From assembly GCA_023518375.1 (NCBI GenBank), contig CP068450.1, positions 806,001 through 870,000 of the forward strand: a stretch of 64,000 nt of DNA. The letters run 5' to 3'. Of the stretch, positions 8,406-17,685 are shown one piece after another. The notes beneath the pieces are model-generated. The model searched no databases. It had not been told where the DNA came from and was given only the letters and a program-made list of their open reading frames with translations. This stretch comes from Candidatus Hepatincola sp. Av. GTDB taxonomy: Bacteria; Pseudomonadota; Alphaproteobacteria; WRAU01; Hepatincolaceae. Position 1 is the first letter of the stretch. Each line of letters opens with the position of its first letter. The position numbers and the translations under genes are program-made.

Positions 8406-9466
8406 AAATCTCCTAATTTATATTTTGCTAACCATTTCTTTATTTTTTCTGGATTCAAATATTTAATTTCGGTAGCATGTGCATCATTAATATATAAAAT
8501 ATATACATTACTAGGGTCAATAAGGTTTAGTAATTGAGGTGATTGGGTAGCAAGAATTATTTGGTTTTCTTCAGCATAAGTTTTTATATATTCCCCTAAA
8601 AAATTGATAGCATGTGGGTGCAAAGCAATTTCTGGCTCTTCTAATAACAATAAAGATGGACGCATATCAAGAGGCAAATTTAACAAAAGCATTAAGAATA
8701 TAAACCGCAAAGTTCCATCAGATAAGTATTTTAAAGAGGAAGGATCTTCAGAATCATAAGTTAGAATAGTTAAAATAACCATTTTTTCTTGAGTAATTTC
8801 AAAGTGAAAATCTTTAAAACTTTTAATAACCATTCTAATACTATTAACAATACTTTCATAATTAGATTTATCGTTATTATATAAATAGTATAATAAAGCT
8901 GCAATATTTTCCCCCTCAGGAGCAATAGAATTTGTGTCATTAAGATGTGCTGTATGAATTTTCTTTTTAAAAAATTTTGTATTATAAAAATTATAAGAAT
9001 GTACTTTCGTAAAAAATTGGGATACTAAAGCACACTCATTAATACTTTTCGCTTGTTCTGCTAACTGCAGTTCATTATTTTTATTTACCAATTTATAAGA
9101 TGTACCTGTAGTTACATTCTTAAAAAATTCTCCTAATAAATGAAAATCTAGTTTTTTATCATATTCTAAGGTAAAACCATAATTATACACATGATTAAGC
9201 TCTGTATTTTTTAAAAAGAAAGAAAAATTAATTTTGTTCTCTAAGTTCCATTGGTGTACAAATCTTTTATAGTCAATTTCTTTATTAGCTAAATAATTAG
9301 TAATATTAGTAGTTTGTATTTGGGAAAGAAAATCAATGATTGATAAAAAGTTAGATTTACCAACACCGTTGGAACCAATTAATACGGTAAGGTTTTTAAT
9401 ATGATCTAATTGCAAACTTTGAAAGTTTTTAAAATTCAACACTTGGAATTGTTCTAAAACAATCAT
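8369..9466 (-). CDS. AAA_21-type ABC ATPase of an ATPase-TOPRIM pair
   Basis: A 365-residue RecF/OLD-like ATPase. Seen are the N-terminal NFKNFQSL block, Walker A GSNGVGKS (31-38), the signature-like YLSDGTLRF, Walker B LLLLEEPEIALHP and the switch region ILATQSPQLLN. There is no fused C-terminal TOPRIM domain. That role would be played by the DUF4276 protein encoded by the overlapping downstream gene. The frame is intact with all ATP-binding motifs, so the pair is probably functional. Such ATPases sense invasion and gate a nuclease effector in known systems; that role is inferred here. A promoter probably lies in 9467-9549, shared with the divergent DUF721 gene. Confidence 0.8.
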   Translation of the reverse strand: MIVLEQFQVLNFKNFQSLQLDHIKNLTVLIGSNGVGKSNFLSIIDFLSQIQTTNITNYLANKEIDYKRFVHQWNLENKINFSFFLKNTELNHVYNYGFTLEYDKKLDFHLLGEFFKNVTTGTSYKLVNKNNELQLAEQAKSINECALVSQFFTKVHSYNFYNTKFFKKKIHTAHLNDTNSIAPEGENIAALLYYLYNNDKSNYESIVNSIRMVIKSFKDFHFEITQEKMVILTILTYDSEDPSSLKYLSDGTLRFIFLMLLLNLPLDMRPSLLLLEEPEIALHPHAINFLGEYIKTYAEENQIILATQSPQLLNLIDPSNVYILYINDAHATEIKYLNPEKIKKWLAKYKLGDLWIMNLLGGNPL

Positions 9467-9549
9467 TATTTCCTTCTTTTGTGAATTCTACAATTAATTG
9501 TATAATAGTATTAATTATATCATTTTTTCTAAAAATAGGATATCTTTGA

Positions 9550-9846
9550 ATGAGCCAACATATATCTAGCTGTATTACAAGTGTATTAGCTCCTATTTTT
9601 CAAAAAAAAGGGGAACACATCGTTCTTTTAATGAATAATTGGGAAAAAGTTGCTACAAGTAAATGGTGCAATGCAGTTTTTCCTCATAAACTAATATGGA
9701 ATAACAATAATCAAGCTGTACTTATTTTAAGTAGTAATAATCATTTAGTAGAAAAGCTAGTATTACACGATAAACACAATATTATTAATAATGCTAATTA
9801 CTATTTTGGTTATAATTGTATTACTAATATTAAATTCTCTAAATAA
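9550..9846 (+). CDS. DUF721 (DciA-like) protein
   Basis: 98 residues fitting the short alphaproteobacterial DUF721 pattern: an N-terminal helix, a central Trp-containing segment (NNWEKVATSKWCNAVFPHKL, about 29-48), a strand with VLILSSNN, and a C-terminal YFGYNCITNIKF block. DUF721 proteins include DciA, which helps load the replicative helicase. Assignment rests on this weak pattern and on context, because in alphaproteobacteria DUF721 is often directly followed by a DsbA-like thioredoxin gene, as here. An AGGA lies about ten bases before the ATG. Confidence 0.55.
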   Translation: MSQHISSCITSVLAPIFQKKGEHIVLLMNNWEKVATSKWCNAVFPHKLIWNNNNQAVLILSSNNHLVEKLVLHDKHNIINNANYYFGYNCITNIKFSK

Positions 9847-9954
9847 AACAACTATTATCTATGGCTAATTACACTTTTAAACTTGCAGAATCAGTAGTTA
9901 TCTTTTAGAATGTATAATTATTGTTGTATATAAATATAAACTATGGGAAATTCA

Positions 9955-10593
9955 ATGAAAAAAATTATACGTAGTATTTTTGTTTTAGTAAGTTGTTACG
10001 TAGCTCTTTTCTCTTATTTGCAGGCTAAACCTATGGAATACAAATATTTAGGTAAAAATAATGCTCCTGTAATTATGTACGATTTTGCCTCGCTTTCATG
10101 TGTTCATTGTGCTGATTTTTCCAATAATATTATGCCACAATTAATAAAAGATTATGTAAATACAGGCAAGTTAAAAATTATTTTTATTGATGTCCCTTTT
10201 GGATCTCCTAATAATTTATTTGCTCATACAGTTTTACACTATACTAGCTCTAATGAAGATTTCTTCCAACTAGCTCATGCTTTATTTGCTAATCAAGATA
10301 AGTGGGTTCAGGCAAATAATCCTGTTACTGAAATTAAAAAATATACAACACTTTTAGGAATGTCAGATACTACTTTAAATAAAGCAATTAACGATAAAAC
10401 CTTACAAAAGTGGTTAAAAGATAATGCTACTAAACAAATTTCAGCCTTACATATTCAGGGAACTCCTACTTTATTCTTTGTAAAAAAAGGGGAAAAACTA
10501 ACACCTGCAAGTACTAGTATAGTGGGCGTACCAGATTATAAAAAGCTTCAAAATACTATTGATAATCTTATAAAGAAAACTAAGAGTTCATAA
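9955..10593 (+). CDS. DsbA-family thiol:disulfide oxidoreductase
   Basis: Periplasmic thioredoxin-fold protein. From ATG 9955 the product begins with basic residues, a hydrophobic core and LQA, a good signal peptide. The active site is CVHC (49-52). The conserved cis-proline loop GTPTLFF lies near residue 165. The domain is of the DsbA/Com1/BdbD kind. I choose ATG 9955 because GGGA lies about six bases upstream; the ATG at 9943 would extend it by four residues. DsbB encoded at 3.7-4.1 kb is the likely oxidising partner. The 3' end is one base from the atpI-like gene. Confidence 0.88.
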   Translation: MKKIIRSIFVLVSCYVALFSYLQAKPMEYKYLGKNNAPVIMYDFASLSCVHCADFSNNIMPQLIKDYVNTGKLKIIFIDVPFGSPNNLFAHTVLHYTSSNEDFFQLAHALFANQDKWVQANNPVTEIKKYTTLLGMSDTTLNKAINDKTLQKWLKDNATKQISALHIQGTPTLFFVKKGEKLTPASTSIVGVPDYKKLQNTIDNLIKKTKSS

Positions 10594-10594
10594 G

Positions 10595-10870
10595 TTGAGT
10601 ACCCAATTAAAAAATCTAGAACAACAATTATTACAACTCAAAGCTAAACATATTGATAGAAAAGCTAACAATCTGAACAAATCTAATAGTTATATTATTG
10701 CTTTTAATGTGCTATTAGAATTATTAGCAGGTATTATTGTGGGAGCAACTTTAGGATATATATTAGATAAATATTTACATACTAAATATATTTTTTTTAT
10801 AATCTTTTTGTTTGTCGGTTTATTATCAGGTATATTAAATATGTATAGATACTTAAGGAAAAAAAGTTAA
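10595..10870 (+). CDS. atpI: ATP synthase protein I (AtpI/AtpZ-like)
   Basis: 91-residue membrane protein that starts the Fo gene run. The N-terminus is a charged helix and the C-terminal half holds two membrane spans with the family patterns GAILGYILD-like (GATLGYILDKYL) and FLFVGLLSGILNMYRYLRK. The start is a TTG with an AAGAG element about eight bases upstream. Its stop overlaps the ATG of atpB by one base. Protein I is thought to help subunit c ring assembly. Confidence 0.75.
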   Translation: MSTQLKNLEQQLLQLKAKHIDRKANNLNKSNSYIIAFNVLLELLAGIIVGATLGYILDKYLHTKYIFFIIFLFVGLLSGILNMYRYLRKKS

Positions 10871-11604
10871 TGTTATTAGAATCTCCTGTAGCACAGTTTA
10901 CGGTTAAAGATATTGGTAATAAAATTATTATTAGTGGTTATAATTTATCTTTTTCTAATTCTGCCTTAGCTATGTTAATAACTGCTGCTATTATTATGTT
11001 ATTTTATTATATAGCTTTAAAAAAACCGGCTATTATTCCTAATAAATTACAAATGCTTTCTGAAATAACTTACGATTTTTCTTTAAATTTAGTTCAAGAT
11101 AATATAAACAGCAATAAAGCTAAGTTGTTTTTTCCATTAATTTTTTCAATTTTTATATTTTTTGTGGTAGGTAATATGATTGGTTTATTGCCAATGTCTT
11201 TTGCTTTTACTTCTCAATTAATTATTACTATGTGTTTTGCTATATTTATTCTAGTTCTAGCAACCATATATGGTATTTATTATCATGGTTTATCTTTTAT
11301 ACGAGTTTTGTTACCAAGTGGCTTGCCCATTTATTTAGCTCCAATGATGGTAATTATAGAATTTGTTTCTTATTTTGCTAGAGGGTTAAGTATGGGAGTA
11401 AGGCTATTTGCTAACATTATGGCAGGGCATGTAATATTAGATATTTTTGCAAGTTTTGTAATTGCTTTAGGAATATTTGGCATTATTCCTTTATCTTTTA
11501 CTGTTGTATTATATGCTTTTGAATTTGCTATTGGCTTATTACAAGCATATATATTTGCCATATTATCCTGCATTTTTATTGATCAGGTTATCAATTTACA
11601 TTAA
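10870..11604 (+). CDS. atpB: ATP synthase Fo subunit a
   Basis: Proton-channel stator subunit of the F-type ATP synthase, 244 residues with five to six membrane helices. The essential arginine is in the motif MGVRLFANIMAGH, and the C-terminal helix carries the family pattern ELAIGLLQAYIFA-like (EFAIGLLQAYIFAILSCIF). The gene overlaps atpI by one base and is followed by atpE after 26 bases, the second with an AAGAGG ribosome site. Confidence 0.95.
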   Translation: MLLESPVAQFTVKDIGNKIIISGYNLSFSNSALAMLITAAIIMLFYYIALKKPAIIPNKLQMLSEITYDFSLNLVQDNINSNKAKLFFPLIFSIFIFFVVGNMIGLLPMSFAFTSQLIITMCFAIFILVLATIYGIYYHGLSFIRVLLPSGLPIYLAPMMVIIEFVSYFARGLSMGVRLFANIMAGHVILDIFASFVIALGIFGIIPLSFTVVLYAFEFAIGLLQAYIFAILSCIFIDQVINLH

Positions 11605-11630
11605 TATTAAATTTTAAGAGGTTATTTATA

Positions 11631-11870
11631 ATGGAAAATACTGAACTTATTGCTACAGCAATTAAATATATTGGAGTTGGATTATGTATGATACCTATGG
11701 GTGGAGTTGCTGCTGGTATTGGTAGCATATTTGCATCTTTAGTGGCTGAAATATCTCGTAATCCTGCTGCTAAGAATAGTTTATTTACTTATGCACTAAT
11801 TGGTTTTGCTTTAGCAGAAGCAGCAGGCTTATATGCTTTAGTAGTAGCATTTATTATTTTATTTTCTTAA
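11631..11870 (+). CDS. atpE: ATP synthase Fo subunit c
   Basis: 79-residue proteolipid hairpin with two helices joined by the polar loop EISRNPAAKN (the Arg-Asn/Gln-Pro motif). The proton-binding carboxylate is the Glu in FALAEAAGLYAL on the second helix. A strong AAGAGG ribosome site lies about nine bases before the ATG, in keeping with the high copy number of subunit c. The Gly-rich first helix is AGIG type. Confidence 0.96.
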   Translation: MENTELIATAIKYIGVGLCMIPMGGVAAGIGSIFASLVAEISRNPAAKNSLFTYALIGFALAEAAGLYALVVAFIILFS

Positions 11871-11889
11871 TATTTATTCCAACAGCAAA

Positions 11890-12417
11890 ATGAAAGTTAA
11901 TCATTTAATTTTAAGAGTTGTTTTGTTCTTATGTTGCTCTGTAAGTTTACATGCCGAGCAACTACCTCAATTTGATAGCAAAAAATATTCACAACAAGTA
12001 TTTTGGTTAATTATCATTTTTAGCCTGTTATATACTTTTATAAAATATTTTGTAATTCCTTCTATTGTAAAACTAAAAGACAAAAGAAAGAATAGAATCT
12101 TAGATACTTTAGAAAAAACCTCTAAAATAAATAAAGAAATCATGAAAATTGAAAAAGAAATTAATGAAACTCAATTAGATATTCTACAAACTGAAATTGA
12201 TATTAATGATGATATTAACAAAAAAGTAGCTAAATTAACAAGGCAAAAAAATGAGGCTTTTGAAGAATATAAAACAGAACAAAATAATATATCTCAAGAA
12301 AAAATTGTTAGTACTCAAAAAATTTATCATAAAACCTTTCATGCAGATGTAAATAAATTAACAAAAATAATCTTACAAAAAATTAATTTACAACAATATG
12401 AAAATAAAGTGAAATAA
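11890..12417 (+). CDS. atpF': ATP synthase Fo subunit b'
   Basis: First of two b-type stator genes, as is usual in alphaproteobacteria. The 175-residue product has a hydrophobic N-terminus, the b' pattern LPQFDSKKYSQQVFWLI, one membrane helix (about 36-55), then a long charged coiled coil rich in Lys, Glu and Ile to the end. It would form a stator heterodimer with the next gene product. Only the Fo genes are here; F1 genes must be elsewhere. Confidence 0.85.
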   Translation: MKVNHLILRVVLFLCCSVSLHAEQLPQFDSKKYSQQVFWLIIIFSLLYTFIKYFVIPSIVKLKDKRKNRILDTLEKTSKINKEIMKIEKEINETQLDILQTEIDINDDINKKVAKLTRQKNEAFEEYKTEQNNISQEKIVSTQKIYHKTFHADVNKLTKIILQKINLQQYENKVK

Positions 12418-12421
12418 TTAT

Positions 12422-12928
12422 ATGGAATATATCTTTCATAACTTAAACTTTTGGCTAATAATAGCCTTTTTAATAGCCTTAGCACTGTTTGCTAAAAAGG
12501 CTTATGTGGCTTTTAACAATATATTAACCAATGAAATAAAACATATTGTTAAAGATATTGAAGATTCTAAAGAACTTTATAATCAATCGTTTAGTTTAAT
12601 CAATGAAAAAAAAGAAAAATTAAAAGATTTAACAATCTACAAAAATAAGTTTCTTACAAATGTAAAACACAAAGCAGATACTTATTATGAAAAAATAATT
12701 AATAAACTAGATCAAAATTTACAGAACTCTAAAAAAAGTTTTAATAATTATTTACACCATGTAGAAAAAGATTTAATTCAAAAAGAATCAGATAAAATTC
12801 TAGAAGAAAGCATTCAACATGTAAGAACTATTATTATAAATAATACTACAGAAAAAGAGCATACTGTTTTCATTGATGATTCCATTGTAAATATTACAAA
12901 ATTAATGAATAAAAAACATGGGGAATAA
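12422..12928 (+). CDS. atpF: ATP synthase Fo subunit b
   Basis: 168-residue second b-type subunit. It has one N-terminal membrane helix (FWLIIAFLIALALFAKKAY), then an amphipathic charged helix running to the C-terminus. It starts four bases after the b' stop and its 3' end overlaps the start of aroC by 11 bases. The sequence is highly diverged in the coiled-coil part, as is normal for this subunit. Confidence 0.85.
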   Translation: MEYIFHNLNFWLIIAFLIALALFAKKAYVAFNNILTNEIKHIVKDIEDSKELYNQSFSLINEKKEKLKDLTIYKNKFLTNVKHKADTYYEKIINKLDQNLQNSKKSFNNYLHHVEKDLIQKESDKILEESIQHVRTIIINNTTEKEHTVFIDDSIVNITKLMNKKHGE

Positions 12929-13991
12929 TTCTTTTGGAACTATTTTTCAAGTAACAACTTTTGGTGAAAGTCATGGTACAGCTGTAGGTGCAATTATTGA
13001 TGGTTGCCCTGCTGGTTTAAACATTACTTTAGAATACATTCAAGCAATTGTTAATGAACGAAAATCCGCAAATTCCCCTTATACTACTAAACGTCATGAG
13101 CCTGATTTAGTAGAAATTACCTCAGGTATTTACCAAGATAAAACTTTAGGTACTCCTATTAATTTAATTATTAAGAATAAAAAACAAAAATCTACTGACT
13201 ATAATGATTTAACTAATATATATCGCCCTTCTCATGCTGACTTTACATGGGATAAAAAATTCTTTCATACAGATCCTCGTGGTGGAGGTAGAGCTAGTGC
13301 CAGAGAAACAGTTGCTCGTGTAGCTGCTTCGGCTTTTGCCTATAAAATATTAGAAAAGTATAATGTAAAAATTTATGGCTTTTTATCACAAATTGGAGGC
13401 TTAGCCATTAACCCACAAGAAATTGACTACAATTATATTAATAAGAATTCCTTGTTTTCTCCAACTAAAAATATTATACCACAATGGGAGAAAATATTAA
13501 CTGAAGCAATAGATGCTGGCGATTCTTTAGGAGCAATTCTAGAAATTCATATAAAAGATTGCCCTATTGGTCTGGGTGAACCTATTTTTAATAAGTTAAA
13601 TGCTAAATTGGCTCAAGGAATTTTTAGCATTCCTGCGGTTAAAGGGCTAGAATTTGGTAATGGTTTTTTTATGGCATCACAGCAAGGCTCTGCAGTTAAT
13701 GATGCCATGAGAGTTCAAAATGAAAAACCTAAATTTATAAATAATTATAGTGCTGGTATTAATGGTGGCATTAGTAATGGAGAAAATATTATTTTAAGAA
13801 TTGCTATTAAACCTACCAGTTCTATTAGTAAAACTCAAACTACCCTAGATAAGCAAATGAATACTGTAAATATAAATATTAAAGGAAGGCACGATCCCTG
13901 CATTGGAATTCGAGCTATAGCTGTTTGTAAAGCTATGTGTGCAATTACTTTAGCCGATTTTATTTTGCAAAAAAACAATAATACTATTTAG
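12918..13991 (+). CDS. aroC: Chorismate synthase
   Basis: Last shikimate-pathway enzyme, converting EPSP to chorismate with reduced FMN. The 357 residues include the N-terminal NSFGTIFQVTTFGESHG, the RPSHADFTWDKKF block and the GGGRASARETVARVAA signature, all intact. The start lies within the end of atpF (11-base overlap), so it is probably translated with the Fo operon. This is an unusual partner for ATP synthase genes. Retention of aroC suggests that the organism still makes aromatic compounds or folate precursors. Confidence 0.96.
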   Translation: MGNNSFGTIFQVTTFGESHGTAVGAIIDGCPAGLNITLEYIQAIVNERKSANSPYTTKRHEPDLVEITSGIYQDKTLGTPINLIIKNKKQKSTDYNDLTNIYRPSHADFTWDKKFFHTDPRGGGRASARETVARVAASAFAYKILEKYNVKIYGFLSQIGGLAINPQEIDYNYINKNSLFSPTKNIIPQWEKILTEAIDAGDSLGAILEIHIKDCPIGLGEPIFNKLNAKLAQGIFSIPAVKGLEFGNGFFMASQQGSAVNDAMRVQNEKPKFINNYSAGINGGISNGENIILRIAIKPTSSISKTQTTLDKQMNTVNINIKGRHDPCIGIRAIAVCKAMCAITLADFILQKNNNTI

Positions 13992-14020
13992 TACCTTTTC
14001 TATAAAAATACTACTTTTAC

Positions 14021-14068
14021 TGTTAGATTATATATAGTAACTATTAACTTAGTGCTTAGAATCTAACA
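14021..14068. terminator. Weak inverted repeat between convergent aroC and the HlyD-type gene
   Basis: A nine-base perfect inverted repeat (14021-14029 against 14060-14068) with a loop of 30 bases. It sits between convergent genes, where a terminator is expected. There is no clean T-run after either arm and the loop is long, so this is only a weak candidate. Confidence 0.25.
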
Positions 14069-14172
14069 ATATAATAACCAAAAAGTTAAATACTTGTGTT
14101 TAACAAAGTTGAAACTACTTAAGTTCACATCAACACTACTTACAAGGTAATATCTAATAATCTTAGTTTTTC

Positions 14173-15435
14173 TTAAGGTTCAATCAAGGCTGAATCAATT
14201 ACTTTAATAATTGGTTTTAATAAATAAACCATTACAGTTCTTTCACCTGCAACAATATCTACCTGAGCTATCATGCCAGGATATAATGGATTAGCTGCCC
14301 CCATTTTATTCATACTAGCTTCTACTTTTACTAAATAGTAAGGTGAACGAGTTCCTTCATCTAATAAAGTATCTGCACTAATAGAAGATACAACACCCAA
14401 TAAACCACCCTTCATACTAGAATCATAAGCTGTTACTTTAATATGCACCTTTTGCCCTGGCCATATTCTTGCCCTATCTTTTGGTTGGATTCTTGCTTCA
14501 ACTAATAATGTATCATTTGATGGAATAATTTCTGCTACAGTATCCCCTGGTTTAATAATCCCTCCAATAGTATTATAATGTAGAGTTTTAATAACTCCAT
14601 ATACAGGTGATACAATATCTGTACGGGAAACTCTATCTTTATTAGCTGCTATTTGTTCTTTTAATTTTTCAATTTCTAATAATACATCAGATAAATCTGT
14701 TTGCACTTCTACATAGTTTTTAGTTTTAGCTTCAGTAATTCTAACATCAGCCTCGGATATAGCTTTTTCGGTAGTAACCATTTTATTTTGGGTATCTTGT
14801 AGATTAGTCAATAAATCTTGAGTTTTTAGTTTAGAATCTATTAATTCTTTTTGGGATCCTGCACCATTTTTCACTAACCTTTCCAAGATTTTTTCTTGCT
14901 GTCTAGCAAATTGATATTGTAACTCTAGGTTTTTTGCTCTAGCTCTAGATTCTTGTAATTCTGAACGCCGTTGTGAAGCTTGGTTTTGTAAAACATCAAT
15001 ATTATTACGAAGATTAATTTTCTTTTGTAAAAATAACCTTTTTTCATTATCAAGAATATTAGGTACTTTATCTGCTAACTCTGCTGGGAATTGGATTTCA
15101 TCGGCATCAGATAGTTCTGCTCTTAACCTAGCTTCAGAAGCTAGTTTAGCATATAAACTAATTTGAATTTCTCCTAAATCCGACAAAGCAAACTCATTCC
15201 TAATTTTATATAAAAGTTGCCCTACTTCTACTTTATCCCCTTCCTTTACATAAATTTTTGAAACAATACCTCCTTCTAAGTGCTGGACTGTTTTTACTTG
15301 CCCAGAAGGTACAATTTTACCACTACCTCTTACAAACTCACCAATCTTCATAAAAGAAGCCCATAATATAAAAACTAGTACCAATACAAAAATTGGAAAT
15401 GCTACTAACTGGTAATGCCATTTACTAATATTCAT
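14173..15435 (-). CDS. HlyD-family membrane-fusion protein of the type I secretion system
   Basis: 420-residue periplasmic adaptor that joins the inner-membrane ABC exporter to TolC. It has one N-terminal membrane helix (about 11-30), then the lipoyl-like half motif GKIVPSGQVKTVQHLEGGIV. A long alpha-helical hairpin follows (about 90-250) rich in Gln, Glu and Arg. The second lipoyl half (SPVYGVIKTLHYNTIGGIIKPGDTV) and a C-terminal barrel with LYPGMIAQVDIVAGERTV complete it. All parts of the HlyD/PrtE family are present and the frame is intact. It starts three bases after the ABC gene, so they are co-translated. It corresponds to SiiD in the SPI-4 comparison. Confidence 0.93.
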   Translation of the reverse strand: MNISKWHYQLVAFPIFVLVLVFILWASFMKIGEFVRGSGKIVPSGQVKTVQHLEGGIVSKIYVKEGDKVEVGQLLYKIRNEFALSDLGEIQISLYAKLASEARLRAELSDADEIQFPAELADKVPNILDNEKRLFLQKKINLRNNIDVLQNQASQRRSELQESRARAKNLELQYQFARQQEKILERLVKNGAGSQKELIDSKLKTQDLLTNLQDTQNKMVTTEKAISEADVRITEAKTKNYVEVQTDLSDVLLEIEKLKEQIAANKDRVSRTDIVSPVYGVIKTLHYNTIGGIIKPGDTVAEIIPSNDTLLVEARIQPKDRARIWPGQKVHIKVTAYDSSMKGGLLGVVSSISADTLLDEGTRSPYYLVKVEASMNKMGAANPLYPGMIAQVDIVAGERTVMVYLLKPIIKVIDSALIEP

Positions 15436-15438
15436 AGT

Positions 15439-17652
15439 TTATATTTCCCTTCTCTTACCTTTAGATAAAAGTTCAATTACTTTTTCTTTAGTATCGTCTA
15501 TTACTACAGTAGAATTATCTAATAAAATTACTCTATCTACCAAATTTAATTGCGATGATTTATGAGTTATTAAAATAAAAGTTTTATCTTTTACATATGC
15601 TTTAGTTTTTTCAACAAAGGTAGCCTCTAATGTTGTGTCCATACCATTGGTAGGTTCATCCATAATAATAATTGGTGGATTATGCAAAATTGCTCTTGCT
15701 AAGGCAATAATTTGTTGCTGTCCGCCTGATAAATTTCTACCCTGCTCTAATACCAACATATCATCTGCTCTATTAGATAAACTAGTGATTATATCAACTC
15801 CTGCTTGCTTACAGGCTTGTTGGTATTGCTCTTCGGAAACAGTAATATTATTCATTAAGATATTTTCCCGAATAGTACCACGAAAAAAGAAAGACTTTTG
15901 TGGCATAAAACCAATATTAGAACGTAATTCATTGATTTGAATATCGTTAATGTTTATATCATCTATTAGAATTTGTCCTTCATTATGAAAATCTAAGCCC
16001 AAAATTAACCTTGTAATTGTACTTTTACCTGAGCCTGTTTTTCCTATAATAGCTACTTTACTTTTAGGCTGAATATTAAAGTTACATTTATAAAGAATAG
16101 GAGTTTTTAAACCTTGATAAAAAAAGGCTACATTCTTAAATTCAATATGTCCTTTTAAAGGAGAACGCTTACCTAGATTTTGAACTTCTCCTTCCATTGG
16201 TGAATTCACTACAGATTCTAAATATCTTAAAATATTTTGAATGGAACGGTACCTTACAACTACAGCAGAAAATGCAATAATATTTGTCATAATCCGAGAA
16301 GCAATAGTGGTAGAAGCAATTAAGGCACCTGTAGTAAGTACATTATTTGTAATTTCAAATACCCCAATTACCATTACTAGAATAACTACAATATTCATTA
16401 CAAAAATAGAAAAATTAGAAGAAAAATTAAACCAGATATTGTGGGCAAAGGTAGTACGATAACTTTTATCTAATACCCTCCGCCATCTAAACAAAAATTT
16501 CCCTAAGGCATTAAAGATTTTAATAGTCTCTTCCCCAGCAATGGCTTCTACCAATAGGCTTCCTCTATTCTGATCTTCCGCTACCATTTTTGAATGGGAT
16601 TGCTGTAAAGGAACCTGCAATAAAATATTAATCACAAAAACCAAAATAGCTGCAACAAAAGGAACTAGTGCTATCCAAGGTGAAATAAAAAGCAAAACTA
16701 CTAAAAACATAACTAAAAAAGGTAAATCTATTAAGGTAGGAATAAACCTAGAAAAATAAAAGTCTCTTACCATACTTAATTCTTTAAATAAAACATTTTT
16801 AGCACCGTTACTTAAATTAAGTCCGGGAGCTTTAGCTAACATAATTTTACTAAAAAGAACTTGATCTACCTCATTCCCTATGTTTAAAGAAATATAGTCT
16901 ACTAGGTAACCTCTTATCATTTTAAAAATTAAATCAAAAATATATACTAAAATCATACCAAAAGCTAAAACAAATAAGGTAGAAGTAGCATAATTAGGAA
17001 TTACTCTATCATACACATTCATGGTAAAAAAAGGAGAAACAATAGCAAACAAGTTAATAAATAAACTCATTACTACTACTTCAATAAAAATAGGTTTAAA
17101 AGATTTTATAGAATCAAATAAAAAACTAGTTTTCTTTATAAAACTAGATAGAGTTAGCTCTTCTTCTGAAATAAATAAGGTGTAACCAATATAGTCTTCT
17201 ATAATATCTTTAGGATTAAAAGCACTGTATTTTCCTGTTTCGGGGTCAAATAATTGGTTATCATTTAATAAAACCTTATGCTTATTATCTTTTAATAAAA
17301 AAATACACGGACCATACTTTACATCTAAAATATTAATCCGTCTCATTTCAGCTCTAAGTTGTAAATTCTTAGCTACACTAAATAAATCAGAAGTAGATAA
17401 TTTACCATCTTCTCCTAGAACTACATTAGAATACATAGCCTCTTGAGATAAATGTTTATCAAAAACTTTTATGATTTCTTCAAAAGATTTTTTTAAACTG
17501 ACAGAACTACCAGAACTTTCTTTCAATTTTTCATCTAAGACAGACTCTAATGTAGTGGACTCCTCTTGATTGTTTTTAACTTCTTTGAAAGTTGCTTCTG
17601 TATTAATAGCAGTTTCAGTATGCTTAGATTTTTTTTTCTTAAAGCCCCACAT
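15439..17652 (-). CDS. Type I secretion ABC permease/ATPase (HlyB/LapB type)
   Basis: Inner-membrane ABC exporter. The N-terminal region (about 1-170) has a cytoplasmic charged stretch and a C39-like domain (LRAEMRRINILD... PDTGKY-like DPETGKY) without an obvious catalytic Cys/His pair, so it is a non-cleaving C39-like docking domain. A six-helix transmembrane domain follows (about 195-480). The ATPase domain has Walker A GKTGSGKST, the Q-loop region, signature LSGGQQQ and Walker B IIIMDEP. I start at ATG 17652; a TTG at 17676 in frame would add eight residues. The coiled-coil protein gene ends nine bases before that TTG. It corresponds to SiiF/LapB-type exporters. Confidence 0.93.
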   Translation of the reverse strand: MWGFKKKKSKHTETAINTEATFKEVKNNQEESTTLESVLDEKLKESSGSSVSLKKSFEEIIKVFDKHLSQEAMYSNVVLGEDGKLSTSDLFSVAKNLQLRAEMRRINILDVKYGPCIFLLKDNKHKVLLNDNQLFDPETGKYSAFNPKDIIEDYIGYTLFISEEELTLSSFIKKTSFLFDSIKSFKPIFIEVVVMSLFINLFAIVSPFFTMNVYDRVIPNYATSTLFVLAFGMILVYIFDLIFKMIRGYLVDYISLNIGNEVDQVLFSKIMLAKAPGLNLSNGAKNVLFKELSMVRDFYFSRFIPTLIDLPFLVMFLVVLLFISPWIALVPFVAAILVFVINILLQVPLQQSHSKMVAEDQNRGSLLVEAIAGEETIKIFNALGKFLFRWRRVLDKSYRTTFAHNIWFNFSSNFSIFVMNIVVILVMVIGVFEITNNVLTTGALIASTTIASRIMTNIIAFSAVVVRYRSIQNILRYLESVVNSPMEGEVQNLGKRSPLKGHIEFKNVAFFYQGLKTPILYKCNFNIQPKSKVAIIGKTGSGKSTITRLILGLDFHNEGQILIDDININDIQINELRSNIGFMPQKSFFFRGTIRENILMNNITVSEEQYQQACKQAGVDIITSLSNRADDMLVLEQGRNLSGGQQQIIALARAILHNPPIIIMDEPTNGMDTTLEATFVEKTKAYVKDKTFILITHKSSQLNLVDRVILLDNSTVVIDDTKEKVIELLSKGKRREI

Positions 17653-17685
17653 TAAGTAATATCCCAAATTAACCAATATTTATAA

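Noticed and set aside
9913-9918. TATAAT -10 element upstream of the DsbA-like gene
   Set aside because: No acceptable -35 hexamer lies 16-18 bases upstream; in such AT-rich sequence the hexamer alone is not evidence.
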